Shown one piece after another: positions 1 through 11,856 of a DNA stretch of 64,000 nt. This DNA comes from Coriolopsis trogii. Taxonomy: Eukaryota; Basidiomycota; Agaricomycetes; Polyporales; Polyporaceae. The notes beneath the pieces were generated by a model that saw only the letters and a program-made list of their open reading frames with translations, was not told where the DNA came from and made no database searches. The stretch is taken from the NCBI GenBank assembly GCA_020543525.1, contig JAHYIO010000031.1, positions 3,100,001 to 3,164,000 on the forward strand. Reading direction: 5' to 3'. How positions within the stretch are numbered: position 1 is the first letter of the stretch; each line of letters opens with the position of its first letter. The translations under genes and the position numbers were made by a program.

Positions 1-37
1 CCTTAGGGCCTCTACCATTCTGACTGGCCAATTCAAA

Positions 38-569
38 TCAGCGGTTACCCCAGCCCCTGGTCTCGCTAAACATGTACAAATTCCATTTCGGTGGGTCGTC
101 CTCGTGCATCACGTACTGCTCGCAGAAGGCCCGGAAGTAGTTCAACGCAGGGCAATCCTTGCGGAATTCGCCGGTTGGTGAAGGAAAGTCGATATCGGTG
201 AAGTCGAAGCGGATGAGTTCGATCACCGGTAGCGACTCCAATGCACGTCCGAACTTGCGCCACAGCTCATCGCCCGCCCGCAACCAGCCACTTGTGCCGT
301 GCGGATCGACGCAAGAAACTGACGTACTGAACTTTGAAGGAGAGACGGCGGAGGGATGGGAGGGCATGACAGTTTGAGAGGAGCCGAGTGTAAGCGACGA
401 TGGCGTGGCGCAGGTCCTCTTCGGACAAGGTTGAGGGCAGAGGTTCGAACTCGAGGCAGAGGTCGAGAGTCAGTTCCAGCTTGCCTGTGCCACAGGCTTG
501 CAATACTTGCTCAATCTCCTTCGTGTTCTGCCATAAACATACCGGGCGCGCGTTCGAGTCGTTCTCGTA
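38..569 (-). CDS. LRR/F-box-like protein, C-terminal fragment
   Basis: I see two exons on the minus strand, 324-569 and 38-265, joined over a 58 bp GT-AG intron (266-323). The product has leucine-rich stretches (LELTLDLCLEF, LPSLRRLSF, LPVIELIRFDF) spaced like the irregular repeats at the end of mushroom F-box/LRR proteins, and stops at 38-40. The frame is open upstream only to a TGA at 570-572 and has no ATG, so the 5' part is missing or lies in an exon I cannot recognise. No F-box motif is visible. It may be a decayed copy of this very large family. The family call rests on leucine spacing alone. Confidence 0.35.
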
Positions 570-932
570 TCATCGTCGCATGCATCTGCTCGTTTTCGAT
601 GCTGAGAAAGTGGATACTTCGATGCTGAGAAAGTGGATACTTCGATAATGAAGCCATCTAACATTGCGATAGAACCAAGAAGACTACGAGGTTGAGGAGC
701 CGTCCGAGTCCGGGACTGGGAGGCGGAACGTAGGACACTGGTGCAGCTGAGTACAACAAGTGTACTGTATCAGCGTTACTACTACTGTAGTAGTACCGGT
801 CGTAAGTATACTATCTGGTCATCCAGTGTACACATCATGATGCAGTGAAACATATGCCAAGTGGATGATGTACAGTACGCGTATTGGAAGTCGCAAAGGG
901 GGAATTAGAGCTGAGCTCGCAAGCGGCCTGAC
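570..932. other. Intergenic, no gene seen
   Basis: Between the LRR-like fragment and the dehydrogenase stop. It holds the 23 bp tandem repeat and an AT-richer stretch with several short TACTAC/TAGTAG runs near 775-800. No coding frame is convincing. Confidence 0.5.
598..643. repeat. 23 bp tandem duplication
   Basis: Two exact head-to-tail copies of a 23 bp unit beginning GATGCTGAGAAAGTGG occupy 598-620 and 621-643. They lie upstream of the LRR-like fragment. No function is apparent. Confidence 0.8.
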
Positions 933-1920
933 TCAAGCGGGAGCGTTCATCGCACGTTCGATCTCCTCCTTTGTATGCTCCCATACCCGCCGGCGGGCGG
1001 CCTCATCCTCGTAAAGCGGCGACCTTCCAATGTCTTCCCCTGTCCTGTCCCGCCGGCATACCCCATCCGTGCTCTGGAGCAGCGAGTAAAGCGTGAACTC
1101 CCCGCTCTCTTCTGGAGAATGCGAGATTGGGTAGAATAGACCCATGAGGAGGGGATTCAGAAGTCGCATTGACCAATGTGCGCGCTTGACAAGGTCGGTA
1201 CGCACAGGGCCAGGGTTGGAGTGTACGAACGCGATGCCGGGGTGCTGCTCTGCGAAGGACTGCATAGAGAAGAGTCTCATCAGAGCATAGTCCTCAGCCA
1301 GGATATTAAAGATCACGCACCTGCATCATCAGGTCCGTGTACGTAGGAGAGGTGTTGCCGGGATTGGATGAGAGATAGTTCCTCTTCAAGCCAAGGTTGT
1401 CCAAGTCGAGCGCGACGCCATTTCCCGCACCGAGAACGGAGATTACTTTGGCGTCCTCTCCTGCATCTTTAGCCTTGCGTAAGAGTGGCAGGAGATCGTA
1501 GATGAACTTCCAGCGCGCGTAGTAATGCAAGCCAAGGCGGCGGTCGATGCCCTCTTCGGTCTCGTCGCGGGCCTTGAAGCTAGCGAAGCCTGCGGACAGG
1601 ACGAGGAAGTTGATCTTGGGAAGATGCTCGAGGAGCCCGGTGGTCGTTGAGTGCACATTGCGGATGAGGGTCGCGTCGCATGGAATGAACTCGTGCTTAG
1701 CATCCGGCACGGTGGGATGGGGGAAGGATGCGATGACCTCGTCGGCTGCGACCTTGTTGCGCCCTACGAGGACAATGTGCGCGTTTCCATTCGTATAGCG
1801 GGCGAAGGCTTGAGCAGTAGCTCTGCCGATGCCAGATGTGCCTCCGACGAAGACGGCGACGGGGAGGTAGGAAAACGAGAGGGCAGCGTTGGCCGCGCGG
1901 ACGGTTACGAGTGGGGGCAT
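933..1920 (-). CDS. Short-chain dehydrogenase/reductase (SDR)
   Basis: Two exons, 1321-1920 and 933-1259, give 308 residues. The 61 bp intron (1260-1320) starts GTGCGT and ends TATGCAG in phase 0. The N-terminus carries a Rossmann nucleotide-binding loop (GGTSGIGRA, about residue 25) followed by VLVGRN, then a CDAT segment and LSAG in the place of the NNAG motif, as expected for an NAD(P)-dependent SDR. After the usual strand-5 segment (VISVLG) the sequence is SPTYTDLMMQ, so the classical YxxxK catalytic pair is not present there. A YARWK string occurs earlier. This suits a divergent fungal SDR branch whose substrate I cannot name. I chose the ATG at 1920 because the upstream in-frame residues do not look like SDR sequence. 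It stands alone, transcribed away from 2 kb of empty sequence. Confidence 0.85.
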
Positions 1921-3840
1921 CCTCACAAAGAGAGTTTCTTCGATGTTAGCGTCTCTGGGGCACACATAGGGCCCGATTGTTATATACTACCTCACGCGTC
2001 AGACTGGTACGGAGGAAGGTCGCGCGAAACCGACGCCGCGAGACATACGCGTCGCGGCCAGCAGGGCGCCTGTCCATCATGAAATCAAATGAGACCGCAT
2101 TGCCAATTGGTAGGACGTTGACTTGATTGTCTACGGAGTTAAGTATCAATTCGGCCTTGAAGCGGTGCGCGACAGAGAGATTCGGCGGAGTGGTCGTACA
2201 AGTCAGAGGTATGTATGGGGGAGGAGGGAAGCAGTGTAGGAACTTGAAGGCGTATGTATTACGTTCGGTGATGGCCGAGCACACTACTCGGACTCCGAGT
2301 TATAAGCGCCATCTGTGATTCTGAATTGAACACCGTCCACAAATCTCATGGAAGTGGTCACGCGGTAGTATCCGAATGCCTTAATACTACAATAGGCCGT
2401 ATCTTCTGCTGCTTGTAACTACCCTGAAGCCACCGGATATCGCATGCTCAAGTATGTTCGTAGTAGTACACTCCTTGATGCATACTCAGGCCGGGCTAAA
2501 GTCCAACAGCGTGCCAGCAGAACCCTCGTATCTGCCTCCAGTTGGCTGCGTCTAACACCGTAGCCAAACTGTACTCCAGTGGAGCCACTGTCACCCAGGG
2601 CAGGTATGAACTCTCACTCTACTTTGCCTGGAGGAGTCGCTCAACGAAGTATAGTAGGAGGTACTTATTGTTCCATTCACGCAGGACAAAAGTCAGCCTC
2701 AGCTCCATGACATACACGACAGAGCGGACACGACCGAACAGATTCGAGCCCCGGTCGTTCAGCTACTTTCGTTGGTAATGCGCGGCCGACGCGCCTGCGG
2801 CTCTAGATCGAGGTCAGTTCCACCCCGGCTCGCATCCTAGCGTCCTCTCTGAACTTCCGTCTGCCTCTAGGCAGTGGTGAACGCACACTGCAACTTCCCG
2901 GACTGGAGGCTGGCTTCTCCCTCACTGGCAGTCCACGCGCTCCCATATAGGTACCGACAGGACCGTACGCGACGAGGACGCGATAATAGAAACCAAACGC
3001 GCAACGGACCATCCAGTGCCCCCGATGGCCGCCAACGACAGCGTGTCTAGGGTATGTGTTATGTCAGCATGAGCTTTTGAACATATTCAAACAGCATGCT
3101 TCTCTGTCACAGTGCGACAGCCGAGGTCAACGTTGCTTGCTTTCTTTCCGCCGCGCACCCCTCGCCAGGGCTCAAGTGAACATTCCGACACTCTACACCT
3201 GGTAGGCCACGCAGAGCGCATGTTTGACCTCCAGGAGTCCATATCGACAACGGGCAGAGTTCATAGGAAGCGGCGATGACCCACTCACTTGAGTGTGCCT
3301 GCCAACGCGGGGGCGAACTGACGCGGCGCCCCACGCAAAACCCACGCCGACGCACCTGCTGATACCCGTGCCGCGTTCGAAGACATCTCCAGGACCCGTG
3401 CCCTCCCCCATCGACCTCGTCCCCTGACTTACGCACCGCCCTCATTCAGTCCAAGACGGGTGTGTGACCCGCTGCGCGCACGAAGAACCCGCAAGCACCG
3501 GCGCAGCGGAGCCTTTCCAGCACGACCATTGGCCAGGAGGGCGCAGGGGGAAAGCAAGCGATTCGAATAGGCAGCAAAGTAACATGTAATGTGTAACACG
3601 AAGAGCAACAGGGCATTTATAGTCTTGGATATAGCGAACCCTCTTCGACTGACGCGCGCCCCTTCCACATCGACGTCCACCACCGACACCCACTGCTTTC
3701 GCCCGCCACGCGTCTACTCTCCCGATGATCTAAACTCGGATCGGTCATCCTTAAACCATCTATGGTCTACTTCTAGATCTATATGGTTCGTGCGGCAAGG
3801 ATGTCGTTGGCCCCAGGAGACCCTCGCACGTTGAAAGCGC
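1921..3840. other. Long intergenic region, no supported gene
   Basis: About 1.9 kb between the dehydrogenase start and the cytochrome c peroxidase stop. Open frames on both strands are short, overlap each other and are rich in R, S and C, as in non-coding GC-balanced DNA. I found no splice-consistent gene, tRNA or terminal inverted repeat. Confidence 0.45.
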
Positions 3841-5408
3841 TCAGTTTTCCGAACCCATGATCCAGGGCTCGGACGCGACGAACTGCTGGGTGGGGACACC
3901 AAGTTCGAAGAGCGTCGCGACCGCCTTGGAGAAGCTACAGCACGCAGATCGAAGTCAGTACACTAATGATCGGGGCCAGCCGAGAGACACTCACTCCTTG
4001 AACCAAAGCTCCTCGTCGTCGGCGTAGGCCTTGACCCACTTCTTGAAGCTCTTGTCCTGCGTCAGGACGTAGTCGGTCGGAAGCATCATCAACGAGTGAG
4101 TCTTCTTGTCCTCGAGCTGCTTGGGCCCATCCCACTTCTTCCAGACCCACTTCTCGTTCAAGAGGAGCTTGTAGAACTCATTCGTTACGCTGGTGGGCGA
4201 GAACGTCCAGGGGCCCTCAAAGCCTGAGCGATCCCTGTGGCAGCGACCCAGAGCATGGGCACCGATCAAGGCGACGATCTCCTGGTCATTGAAACTATCG
4301 CAATTGCGTCAATACAGCGGAACTATAGGCATCACCTGAGATGCTACGTACCCCATACGGTAGAAGATCTATCACCGTGTAGGTTAGTGGATTACACTCT
4401 TCGTGTACAATTTGTTTACTCACGTTGCGGACGTGGTCTGCTCCCTGAGCAGCGTCGGGGAGACGGCCGTCGGGAGTGCACTGGGCCGCGAAGCCATCAA
4501 TACGACCAGGGCGCCAAGGGACCTTGGGGCCACCAAGTTCCTGGATGGCGCATACACCGGCAAGAGTCCAAAGGTCGCCATAGGATATCCAGGGGAACTC
4601 CTTCTTGACGTCCTCTAGGAGGTCACGGGCAACATTGAGACCATTGTTGGCGCCATGCTTGGCCTCAGGCTCGAAACGCATGGTGGCATAGTTACTGTGC
4701 GGTTGTAGGTCAGTCGAAGGTGAATCGTATAGCCCAGGTAGGCGGAGAGGAGAGGACGATGCATCCGTTGACAGCGGAATGTACTATGAACGTGGATGAA
4801 GCCGTGGGAAGGCAAGACTTACCTGCCACCAGTGTTAGTCTCCTTATCGTACGTGCCGGAGGCGTGCCAGGCGAGACGGACAAGAACGGGACCATAAGAA
4901 CCATCTGGTGCGGATTGCCGCAAGGTAAACGCAGGGTCGCTTGGTGGTGGGAAGGAAACACACGTACCATCGTAACCCTTATCTGCAGCGGTGTCGAGGA
5001 TCTCAGCAATACGGTTGTAGACCTAGTCGGACAAAATGGTAAGACGTTCAGCTCGTAAGTTATGCTTCTATGAGGCGGATAAATGGGACTGACCTTCTGG
5101 TAGTCCTCCTTCGAAGGGACGAAGTTGGCAGCGACCTTCGCCGACTGAGCACCCGACTTCAATGCGGTACCAGCCTCCTTGGCTGAGTCAGAGTTGGAAG
5201 TGTAGACCCAGAAAGCGGCACCACCGAGGGCAGCAGCGCCGAGAGCACCGAACAGAGCCGCGTTGCTCTTCTTAGGGGCGGAGCCACCAGGGATCTCTGT
5301 CGAGTACTTGCGGAAGGCAGGGTTGCGGAGGGCACCACGGGTAACGCGCGCGGCGGGGACCGCGACGTTTGCGCGACGTGCGGAGGCTCTGAGTGCTGCG
5401 AAAGACAT
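3841..5408 (-). CDS. CCP1: Cytochrome c peroxidase, mitochondrial
   Basis: Haem peroxidase of the mitochondrial intermembrane space that reduces H2O2 with electrons from cytochrome c. Seven exons (5094-5408, 4968-5022, 4823-4904, 4424-4694, 4352-4368, 3995-4294, 3841-3934) give 377 residues. The first about 80 residues are an Arg/Ala/Ser-rich presequence followed by a hydrophobic stretch ([19 protein letters not shown]), as in yeast Ccp1. Visible active-site elements are the distal Arg-Trp-His in RLAWHASG, the proximal His in GAHALGRCH, the radical-site Trp in EGPWTF and the Asp partner in MLPTDYVL. Exon 5 is only 17 bp (IFYRMG) and must be included to keep the frame. The C-terminus is shorter than in yeast. 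The intergenic region upstream has an ATTGG (inverse CCAAT) and two CACGTG boxes, fitting CCAAT-complex control of mitochondrial genes, which I infer only. Confidence 0.96.
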
Positions 5409-6113
5409 GTCCTATGTCGACGAAGTAGAGCAGAGGAGAGGAGGAGGATGAAGACGAGGGAAAAGGAGAGGATGTTGCGAGTTCACGCACTCTGCAGCCC
5501 TCCTCTACCCCGCGCTTACTCGGCGTCTCCCTCGCATTATTCACCGCACGTGAGTGGCCATGACTAAAGTTCTGCCCTCCCATTGGCCCAAGCCCACGTG
5601 GAGGCGTCTATACCCCGCAATCCGAAACCATTCTTCCGAAGCACTCCGAGGCCAGGACGGAATCACGGACTCGGTGTCGTCGTCTATGTAGTGCACCAGC
5701 CCGTTCGTCTGTGGTAGATCAAAGCCCGCCTGTAGACTGGTGAGATGAAACTTACACAGAACTTGCATGGAACGATGCACAAAAGTCTGACAGTTGAACG
5801 CGGGAGTACTACCAGAAATTTCTAACCTGCGGTGTCGAGTTTCGACTTTGTAGGTCGTTGAAGCGAGGCCGTTCTATTGAGATGTGACTGTAGCCGCTGC
5901 ACATCATCTCTGGCGATATACAGGGTGATTGTCAAGGGCAGTTGGTAGCCGGAAGTCCTGCATGACTCGAGCTTCCAAATATGGACGTCTGCTTGCACAG
6001 CCACATGCCTCTGTTTAAGGATCGCGAGAAGGCGCTCCGTATTTGGCGCTGGAACCTCTCATCGTAACCGCAACCATCTCCTCATAGCTCCCCACATTTT
6101 GAGTCTTCCCAGT
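5409..6113. promoter_or_regulatory. Divergent promoter between CCP1 and F-box gene
   Basis: 705 bp between two divergent start codons. It contains CACGTG palindromes at 5547-5552 and 5595-5600 and ATTGG (CCAAT on the minus strand) at 5582-5586, all within 200 bp of the CCP1 start. Short frames on the minus strand look non-coding. The motifs are seen directly. That they are bound is not shown. Confidence 0.4.
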
Positions 6114-8718
6114 ATGCCTCCCAAAAAGAGGACCAGGACTACACAGAAGCGTTCTGCGAAGAACACCGATACCACGTTAAATGACCCTACTGCCTCAACA
6201 TCAGCTGTAGCAGATGCACCCGCTGTGGCGCGTCGCGACCGCCACTTGCGAGGGAGGCGTGGTGGGCTGGAGAGCATGCCTGATATGCCTCTGGATGTGC
6301 TAGCAGAGGTAAGCGTTGGCTGAGCCTATATCTCTTTGTCAGTCTGATGGGAGAACGTAGATATTCGCGTTCTTCCATCCGCGCGACCTCCTCAATCTTG
6401 CTAGAACCAGCAAGGATTTTAGAGCATTCCTCATGAGCCGCAAATCTGCACCATTCTGGAAGGAGGCCAGGAAGAACGTTGAGGGCCTTCCGGCACTACC
6501 TCCTCGAATGAGTGAGCCTGCATATGCAAACCTTCTTTTCTTCAATCACTGCCATGTAAGTCGCCTCTCGTTGATACATTTCCGAGCGGAGACGCTCACA
6601 TCTTCTTGGTTAGGCTTGTCTCAAGACGTGTCACGCGAGCATATGCTCCATGTTCTTTGTTCGTTACTGCACCTCGTGCACCCCCAAGTTGTAAGCGCAT
6701 ATTTCCTATAACTGTCTTGCCTAAAGATCCTGACAAAGCGCGACAGGTTCTATTCTATTCCATATAGCGTCTTGAACCCCATACAAGAATATTTCAATTA
6801 CACAGTGGATGAGAGTGCACTGGCCAATACTGTGATGTTGTCCAACGAGTGAGCCATTGCGCTACGAGTATCTCACTGACCGTTCTGACTGTGTACATCT
6901 CTTTCTAGCAAGAAGAATCGTCGCAGAGTCCAGTATTACCATAAGACAGACTTAGACCTGTTGCAGGCGCAGTGGAAGACCGTGCAAGGGGCCGATGCGG
7001 CAGCCATAAGTGCTTTCCTCGAAGACCGTAAGGCATACGTTGTACAATGCCGCGATGTGTGTCTTTCGCAACTTCAGAACTGCCCGATACTAACAAAAAA
7101 TGACCGACACATCAGGCGGCATCACTACTCGACAGATGGCTAACAGCTGTCAAGGAGAACGTACAAGCAGATAACGAATCGCGGAGAGATGAACGCTACG
7201 ATGCGTAGGTGATCCTGCAATCAAGTCATGTCATTCATTGCTCATGTCATCTCAGTGTACTTGTCAAGCTCCGTGAAGAAGGATGGGGTGACGAGCTCGA
7301 TAGGATGGATCACGCTCAGGCTGCGGCTCTATACAACTTGAATTCCGTATCCCGTCCGACCAAGCTCACTGACAAAGGTACGTGGTTCTCTGCTTCGGGC
7401 CGTCATGAATATCAACTTGAATCTTTAGGCTGGAAGACCATACGTGCCACCGTGTTCGACTTCATGCAGGCAACCAAAGCAGAGCGACTCAGCCGAGAGT
7501 ATACTACGCGCATGACGCGCCTGATGGACTACCTGATAGAAATCATCCATGAATACCACCACTCCCAGTTCATACTGGACAAGACTCGGCCTGTTTGTGC
7601 AGGTCTCTCCGATTGCGCCCTGACACCGAATGTTCGAGAAGCACTGGAAAACCTTCCTCAAGATGCAGCGAAAGGAGTCGTCACCGCGAAACTCATGAAG
7701 ATCTTACCAGCAGTCATCGCAAAGTGGATGGAGGATCGCAGAGCAGAATACACCGCTCTCGTGCGCAAGGCGCTTGCTGGATCGCCTGCTGCTCGAGCTC
7801 CGGAACCCCTCGACCTCGCCATGGTATTTTTCAAGTGTGGAAGATGCGCTTTCAACGCCAAGGGTTTGCAGTACCCGGAGATTGTACGTCACTCGTGCTG
7901 CAGAACACTTCCTTCTGTCACGGACCGATACGGTGCAATCATCTTGGACGCAGTACGACCCCGCCGGTACTCGGGTCCTATTCACGGACTTCATGAGCTT
8001 GCACACTACGTCGACATGGACGATCGACTGGTATACGCACGAGAAGTTATCGAAGCATGCGGCTACGACGCAGACGTAGTTACCCAGCGGGAGATGGATG
8101 GGTGTGGGACGCGTTTAAGGTGCCGGCTGTGCGCGACGTTGACGAAGCAGACAATATTCGATTGGAGGGGTGCAGTGAGTTTCGCCATCTTTCTCATTGT
8201 GAAGTACTATACTCATAGGATTCGTGCATGCGACCGTCAGATCCAACATGCGCTCGACACACACACACCTCCCCACTGCCCTTCGAACGACTTGGAGGAG
8301 CCGTTGACTGGATATTGGGAACGTATGCCCGAAGAACATGCTTCCAAGGCCCGAGCGCTCGTATCCTCTCTTGTAGTAGAGACCTCCGATACCACAAAGA
8401 GATACACTGGCATGCGCTCCGACCGTGACCCTTACGGGCGAGACTTCGTATGTGGGTGGTGCAGTACTCGACAACCAGAGAGAGGGCTCCTAGAGCACTT
8501 CCGCGAGGCGTGAGTGGCTTGATCTATATGTGATTATCCTCTGCTGACCTCTTGCATGCTGCACCAGACACGAGATGAAAGACCCCGAGTTAGACGCCGA
8601 TTACTGTCTCATTCCCCACTCTCCATTCACGGTGACCATGTACGCCCCGGTGTACTCGAAGAGCACTGATGTGTGCAAGCAGGTAGAGTCTGGTAAAGCA
8701 TTCTTCGCCACCTTTTGA
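6114..8718 (+). CDS. F-box domain protein
   Basis: Ten exons (6114-6308, 6361-6555, 6614-6690, 6747-6848, 6909-7056, 7116-7204, 7256-7377, 7429-8174, 8241-8509, 8568-8718) give 697 residues. Introns are 51-66 bp. A basic N-terminus (PPKKRTRTT) is followed by an F-box at about residues 55-100 with the expected MPLDVLAEIFAFL and LLNLARTSKDF pattern. Such proteins link substrates to Skp1-cullin ubiquitin ligases. A cluster of Cys follows the F-box (CLKTC and CTSC), and the C-terminus has CGWC plus HFREAH, spaced like a zinc finger. The middle is helical and charged. In exon 8 I used the 66 bp intron ending at 8240 rather than 8218, because only it keeps the downstream frame with the CxxC...H pattern. 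This is a typical member of the expanded mushroom F-box families. The substrate is unknown. Confidence 0.88.
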
Positions 8719-9106
8719 TCTGTGTTTGCTCCGGTTCGACTCGGAGTACTGTATACGCGGCTATATGCAGGAAATACTGGAACGGCATCGCCTGTACCTA
8801 CTCGATTAGCTGTACTCCTACGATGCTCATATTGATTCCCCACAACGAAACTTCTATCGGCGCTGCGAGAGGTCGTAGTCTCGTACTCGATCACGTGGCC
8901 CATGGAAGACGCGACGCGACGCGCTTGTGTGGTTGTATTTGTATCACGTCTGTTCAACGACCACATCTAGGTCTCCTACCCTTCTGGCTAAGTTCTCGTT
9001 CGTGAGGGTTACGGCCGTCAAGCACGATGTTCTCCCGAGGATCACGATTTACTGCTGCCAAAGGTGGTCTTACACTATCTTCACCTGCCTTACAGCCGTG
9101 GTTGAC
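8719..9106. other. Intergenic, no gene seen
   Basis: 388 bp between the F-box stop and the HMMR-like start codon. It presumably holds the F-box 3' end and the HMMR-like promoter. No TATA box or other motif stands out. Confidence 0.4.
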
Positions 9107-11536
9107 ATGTTCAACTCCGAAGGTTCTGAAGTCCCCGGACCCGGCGCATACAATCCATCGGGTGTGAACTCTCCGACTATGACCGCTTGCGCTCACAACT
9201 CACATTGACCCTAGATCCTGAGTACGACGCATACAAGAGAGGCGCTTTCCTGGAGAAGACGAACCGATTCAACAAGGACAAGCCATCTGACGTTCCTGGT
9301 ACGTCGCGTGTCGCTGTTGTAATCCCCAACGGCTTCAGCGAATGTGACACCTATTGTGTTAGGTCCTGGCGCATACGATAGCGATCCTGCTAAGGGGCAG
9401 AACCGTCCGCCAACGCGGAACTCAAACACGACGTCAACGGATAGGCTTGCCATTCTACAACGTAAGCTAGAGGAGCTTGAGAGGATTCATGTGGAGGAGA
9501 AGAAAGCTGTGAGTATTCCTTCTGTCGCGCAAAAGATGCTTTTATCCTGAAATATCGCAGCACACTCTCGAGCAGGAACGGCTCAAACTCGAACTCAGTC
9601 GTGCCCAGAGGACTGCCACTGAGCAAACCGAGCGTGCGGAGAAACTCAAGAAGCAGAATGAGGCGCTCGATGCTCGCATTCAGGAGTTGAAGAAGACGAC
9701 CGCGACAGAGCAGGCAGAGCTTCGCGAGCTCCGTCTGAAGCTGCGCGCGAGCGAACACGAACGCACGCAACTTGCCGCCAAACAGGGCGATGTCGTTGAG
9801 GTGCGGAAGGTGGAAGCGAGGCGGAAGGAGGAGCTACGAGAGCGAGACCGGAAGATTGCAGAGCTCGAGAAGTCGTTGGGGATGGAGAGAAAGAAGCGGG
9901 AGGCAATCGAGGCAAAGTTGCAGGAGTCGAAGGCGAGGACGGATGACCAGGTGCGAATGGTGCGTGACGCTGCCCAGGACGTCGAGGCCCGTTTGCGCAT
10001 GGCAGAAGAGGATGCACGAGCCGCGCGAGACGCTCTCTCTCAAACAGAGGCTCGCGCTGCAGATGTCGAAGAAGACCTTGTCGCACAGCTGGAGCAGCAC
10101 CGATACGCACTTAACCGCGTCGCACAGGAGTACGGTCGCCTCGCCTCGACCACAATCTCGCTCGTGGAACACCAGCGCGTCAAGCAAGAGGCTGTTGCCT
10201 TGCAACTGCGCAACAACCGGTTGGAGAGGAAGCTGGGTAACAGCGACGCTCAAGTCGTTGAGCTTGCCAATCTTATCCGCCAAGTGAAGGAGGAGAATGC
10301 ACTCCTCACTTCCCAGCTATGCGATGCTCAAGAAGAGGCCCTGGCATATCGTGACTTCCTCCGCGATTCCTCGCACCATGACAACCCTTCCCCCGAGAGT
10401 CTTCACGCACTGCATGAATCCCTCCAGTCTGCTATCCAAGAGAAGCACGCCTTTGATCAAGAAGTTTGGGACGTGGTTCGGGATGACTTGCAGTTATGGG
10501 ACTCACTTGACCGTGCCCAAAGGGATGCGCTCCTATTCCACGCCTCTGTGGTACTCAAGGACCTCCGGGAGACTCGTGTCCAGGCTGAGCAGCATAAACT
10601 GCAGCTATCCGAGGCAGAGGCGACCCGTGCTCAACTCGCAGAGAGCTTGCAGCGCTCTCAGGCTGAGCATGCTGAATCCCAGCGTATGCTCGCCGAGTCT
10701 GCCGCCTCTCTGGCGGAGTCCAACGTCCGTGTAGAGTTCCTCAAGAAGGAGATGGAAGCTGTTCGAGCCAACGCACTCGCCGACGTTGCCCGCGCGGAGC
10801 AAGGGTTGCAGCACGAGAAGCAGGCCAACCAGCGACTGGCGACATCCCTCCACCAGGCGAAGCAAGCCGAGCAGTTCCTTCGTTCCGAAGTAGAGCAGTA
10901 AGTAGCGATTTTCCTGCGCTGTCACTTCCGCTTACTAGGTGTTCGTACAGGTTGAGCTCGGACCTCGCGGAGGCAGAGAAGTATGAGGAGGCGTACACTG
11001 GGCTTCTCGCGGAGGTCGATGCGCTCGTCGTGAAGAATGCTCTGGCAGAGGAGGAGGCGACGCGCCTAAGCAAGTTCAATGCGGAGATTCTAGGACACAA
11101 CAACCCCGCCCAGCGCATTATGTACGTCGACCGCATTCGTCGCGAACTGCATGAGACGAAGCAGGTGAGTCTACGGGTGCCTATACTGTCTTTGAGCGAA
11201 TAGCATCTCACAGGTCTATTCACCCAGAAATTGCTCCTCTCCACACGGGACAAGGAGGCAGTCGCAGCGGACAATGACGATCTCCGTGCCGAACTTGAGT
11301 TATACAAGTCCGTCGCCGTCCCTCAGGATTACAAACCGCGGACGCATATTACTAGGGTAGCGCGCGTTCATTCTGTTATCGCCGAAGATGACGCACCGTC
11401 GTCTGCATCCTCGGCTCTGCGGTCCTCTGGGCAATCACAGAGTACTTCGAACTTGCGCTCGGACTCAGGCTGTAGTCTGCCTAGTGTCCCAGAGATGGAG
11501 AATGAGATGACTCTGGACGAGATTATGTCGCCTTGA
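9107..11536 (+). CDS. HMMR-like coiled-coil protein
   Basis: Six exons (9107-9161, 9215-9298, 9363-9508, 9561-10897, 10951-11164, 11228-11536) give 714 residues. The N-terminus has two PGPGAY motifs, one about residue 13 and one after FLEKTNRF, as at the start of hyaluronan-mediated motility receptor (HMMR/RHAMM) proteins. About 550 residues of nearly continuous heptad coiled coil (E, K, R, Q, L rich) follow. Near the end comes ILGHNNPAQRI.YVDRIRRE, which matches the layout of the HMMR C-terminal spindle-targeting segment (LGHxNxxQKIxxVxxLK). The tail is Ser-rich and ends in an acidic stretch. In animals HMMR binds microtubules and spindle poles, so a cytoskeletal or spindle role is inferred here. 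GPGAY motifs also occur in SHIPPO/STPGR proteins, the main alternative. All junctions keep the frame. Confidence 0.8.
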
Positions 11537-11639
11537 ATATACTAATACATCTGTGCTCGAGGACTAGCTTCTTTACGATCCAAGACTTGCACTATGGAGG
11601 GACATATAATTCTAGCGAGTTGATTGCAGACGTTGTGGT

Positions 11640-11647
11640 AAAAAATA
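11640..11647 (-). terminator. Pol III terminator of tRNA-Gln
   Basis: An A-run on the plus strand at 11640-11645, continued by TAAA, reads on the minus strand as a T-tract 16-23 bases beyond the tRNA 3' end. This is the expected RNA polymerase III stop signal. Confidence 0.6.
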
Positions 11648-11662
11648 AAGCGTCTTGCGATG

Positions 11663-11741
11663 AGGCGCTACCAGGGCTCGAACCTGGGTTTTGGGAAGAT
11701 AGAATCAGAATCCCAAGTGATAACCACTACACTATAGCGCC
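11663..11741 (-). tRNA. tRNA-Gln(CTG) with a 7-nt intron
   Basis: On the minus strand the acceptor arm GGCGCTA pairs with TAGCGCC, followed by discriminator T. The D arm is GTGTAGTGGTTATCAC and the T arm CCAGGTTCGAGCCCTGG with the TTCGAGC loop. The anticodon stem is TGGGA/TCCCA. The loop TTCTGA places CTG (plus positions 11706-11708) as the anticodon. Eight bases separate position 37 from the 3' half of the stem, so after counting position 38 there is a 7-nt intron at the canonical site, removed by the tRNA splicing endonuclease. The D arm and T discriminator resemble yeast tRNA-Gln. CCA is not encoded, as expected in a nucleus. The A and B boxes for Pol III lie in the D and T arms. Confidence 0.93.
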
Positions 11742-11856
11742 ATAAGTGAAGCATTGTTATACGTTCTATAGTCTACTGGCCAAGGAAGCCACTTGACTTC
11801 GGATTATGGGGAGCAGGATGGTAGTTGTTGTCTACGTCCAAGTACTGGGCATAGCG

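Noticed and set aside
3429..3693. Minus-strand frame with a hydrophobic stretch
   Set aside because: Overlapping frames on both strands are equally long, and no splice partner, domain or upstream signal supports a gene.
8175..8218. 44 bp intron in the F-box gene ending CATAG
   Set aside because: It shifts the frame and loses the CGWC...HFREAH end. The 66 bp alternative ending at 8240 keeps it.
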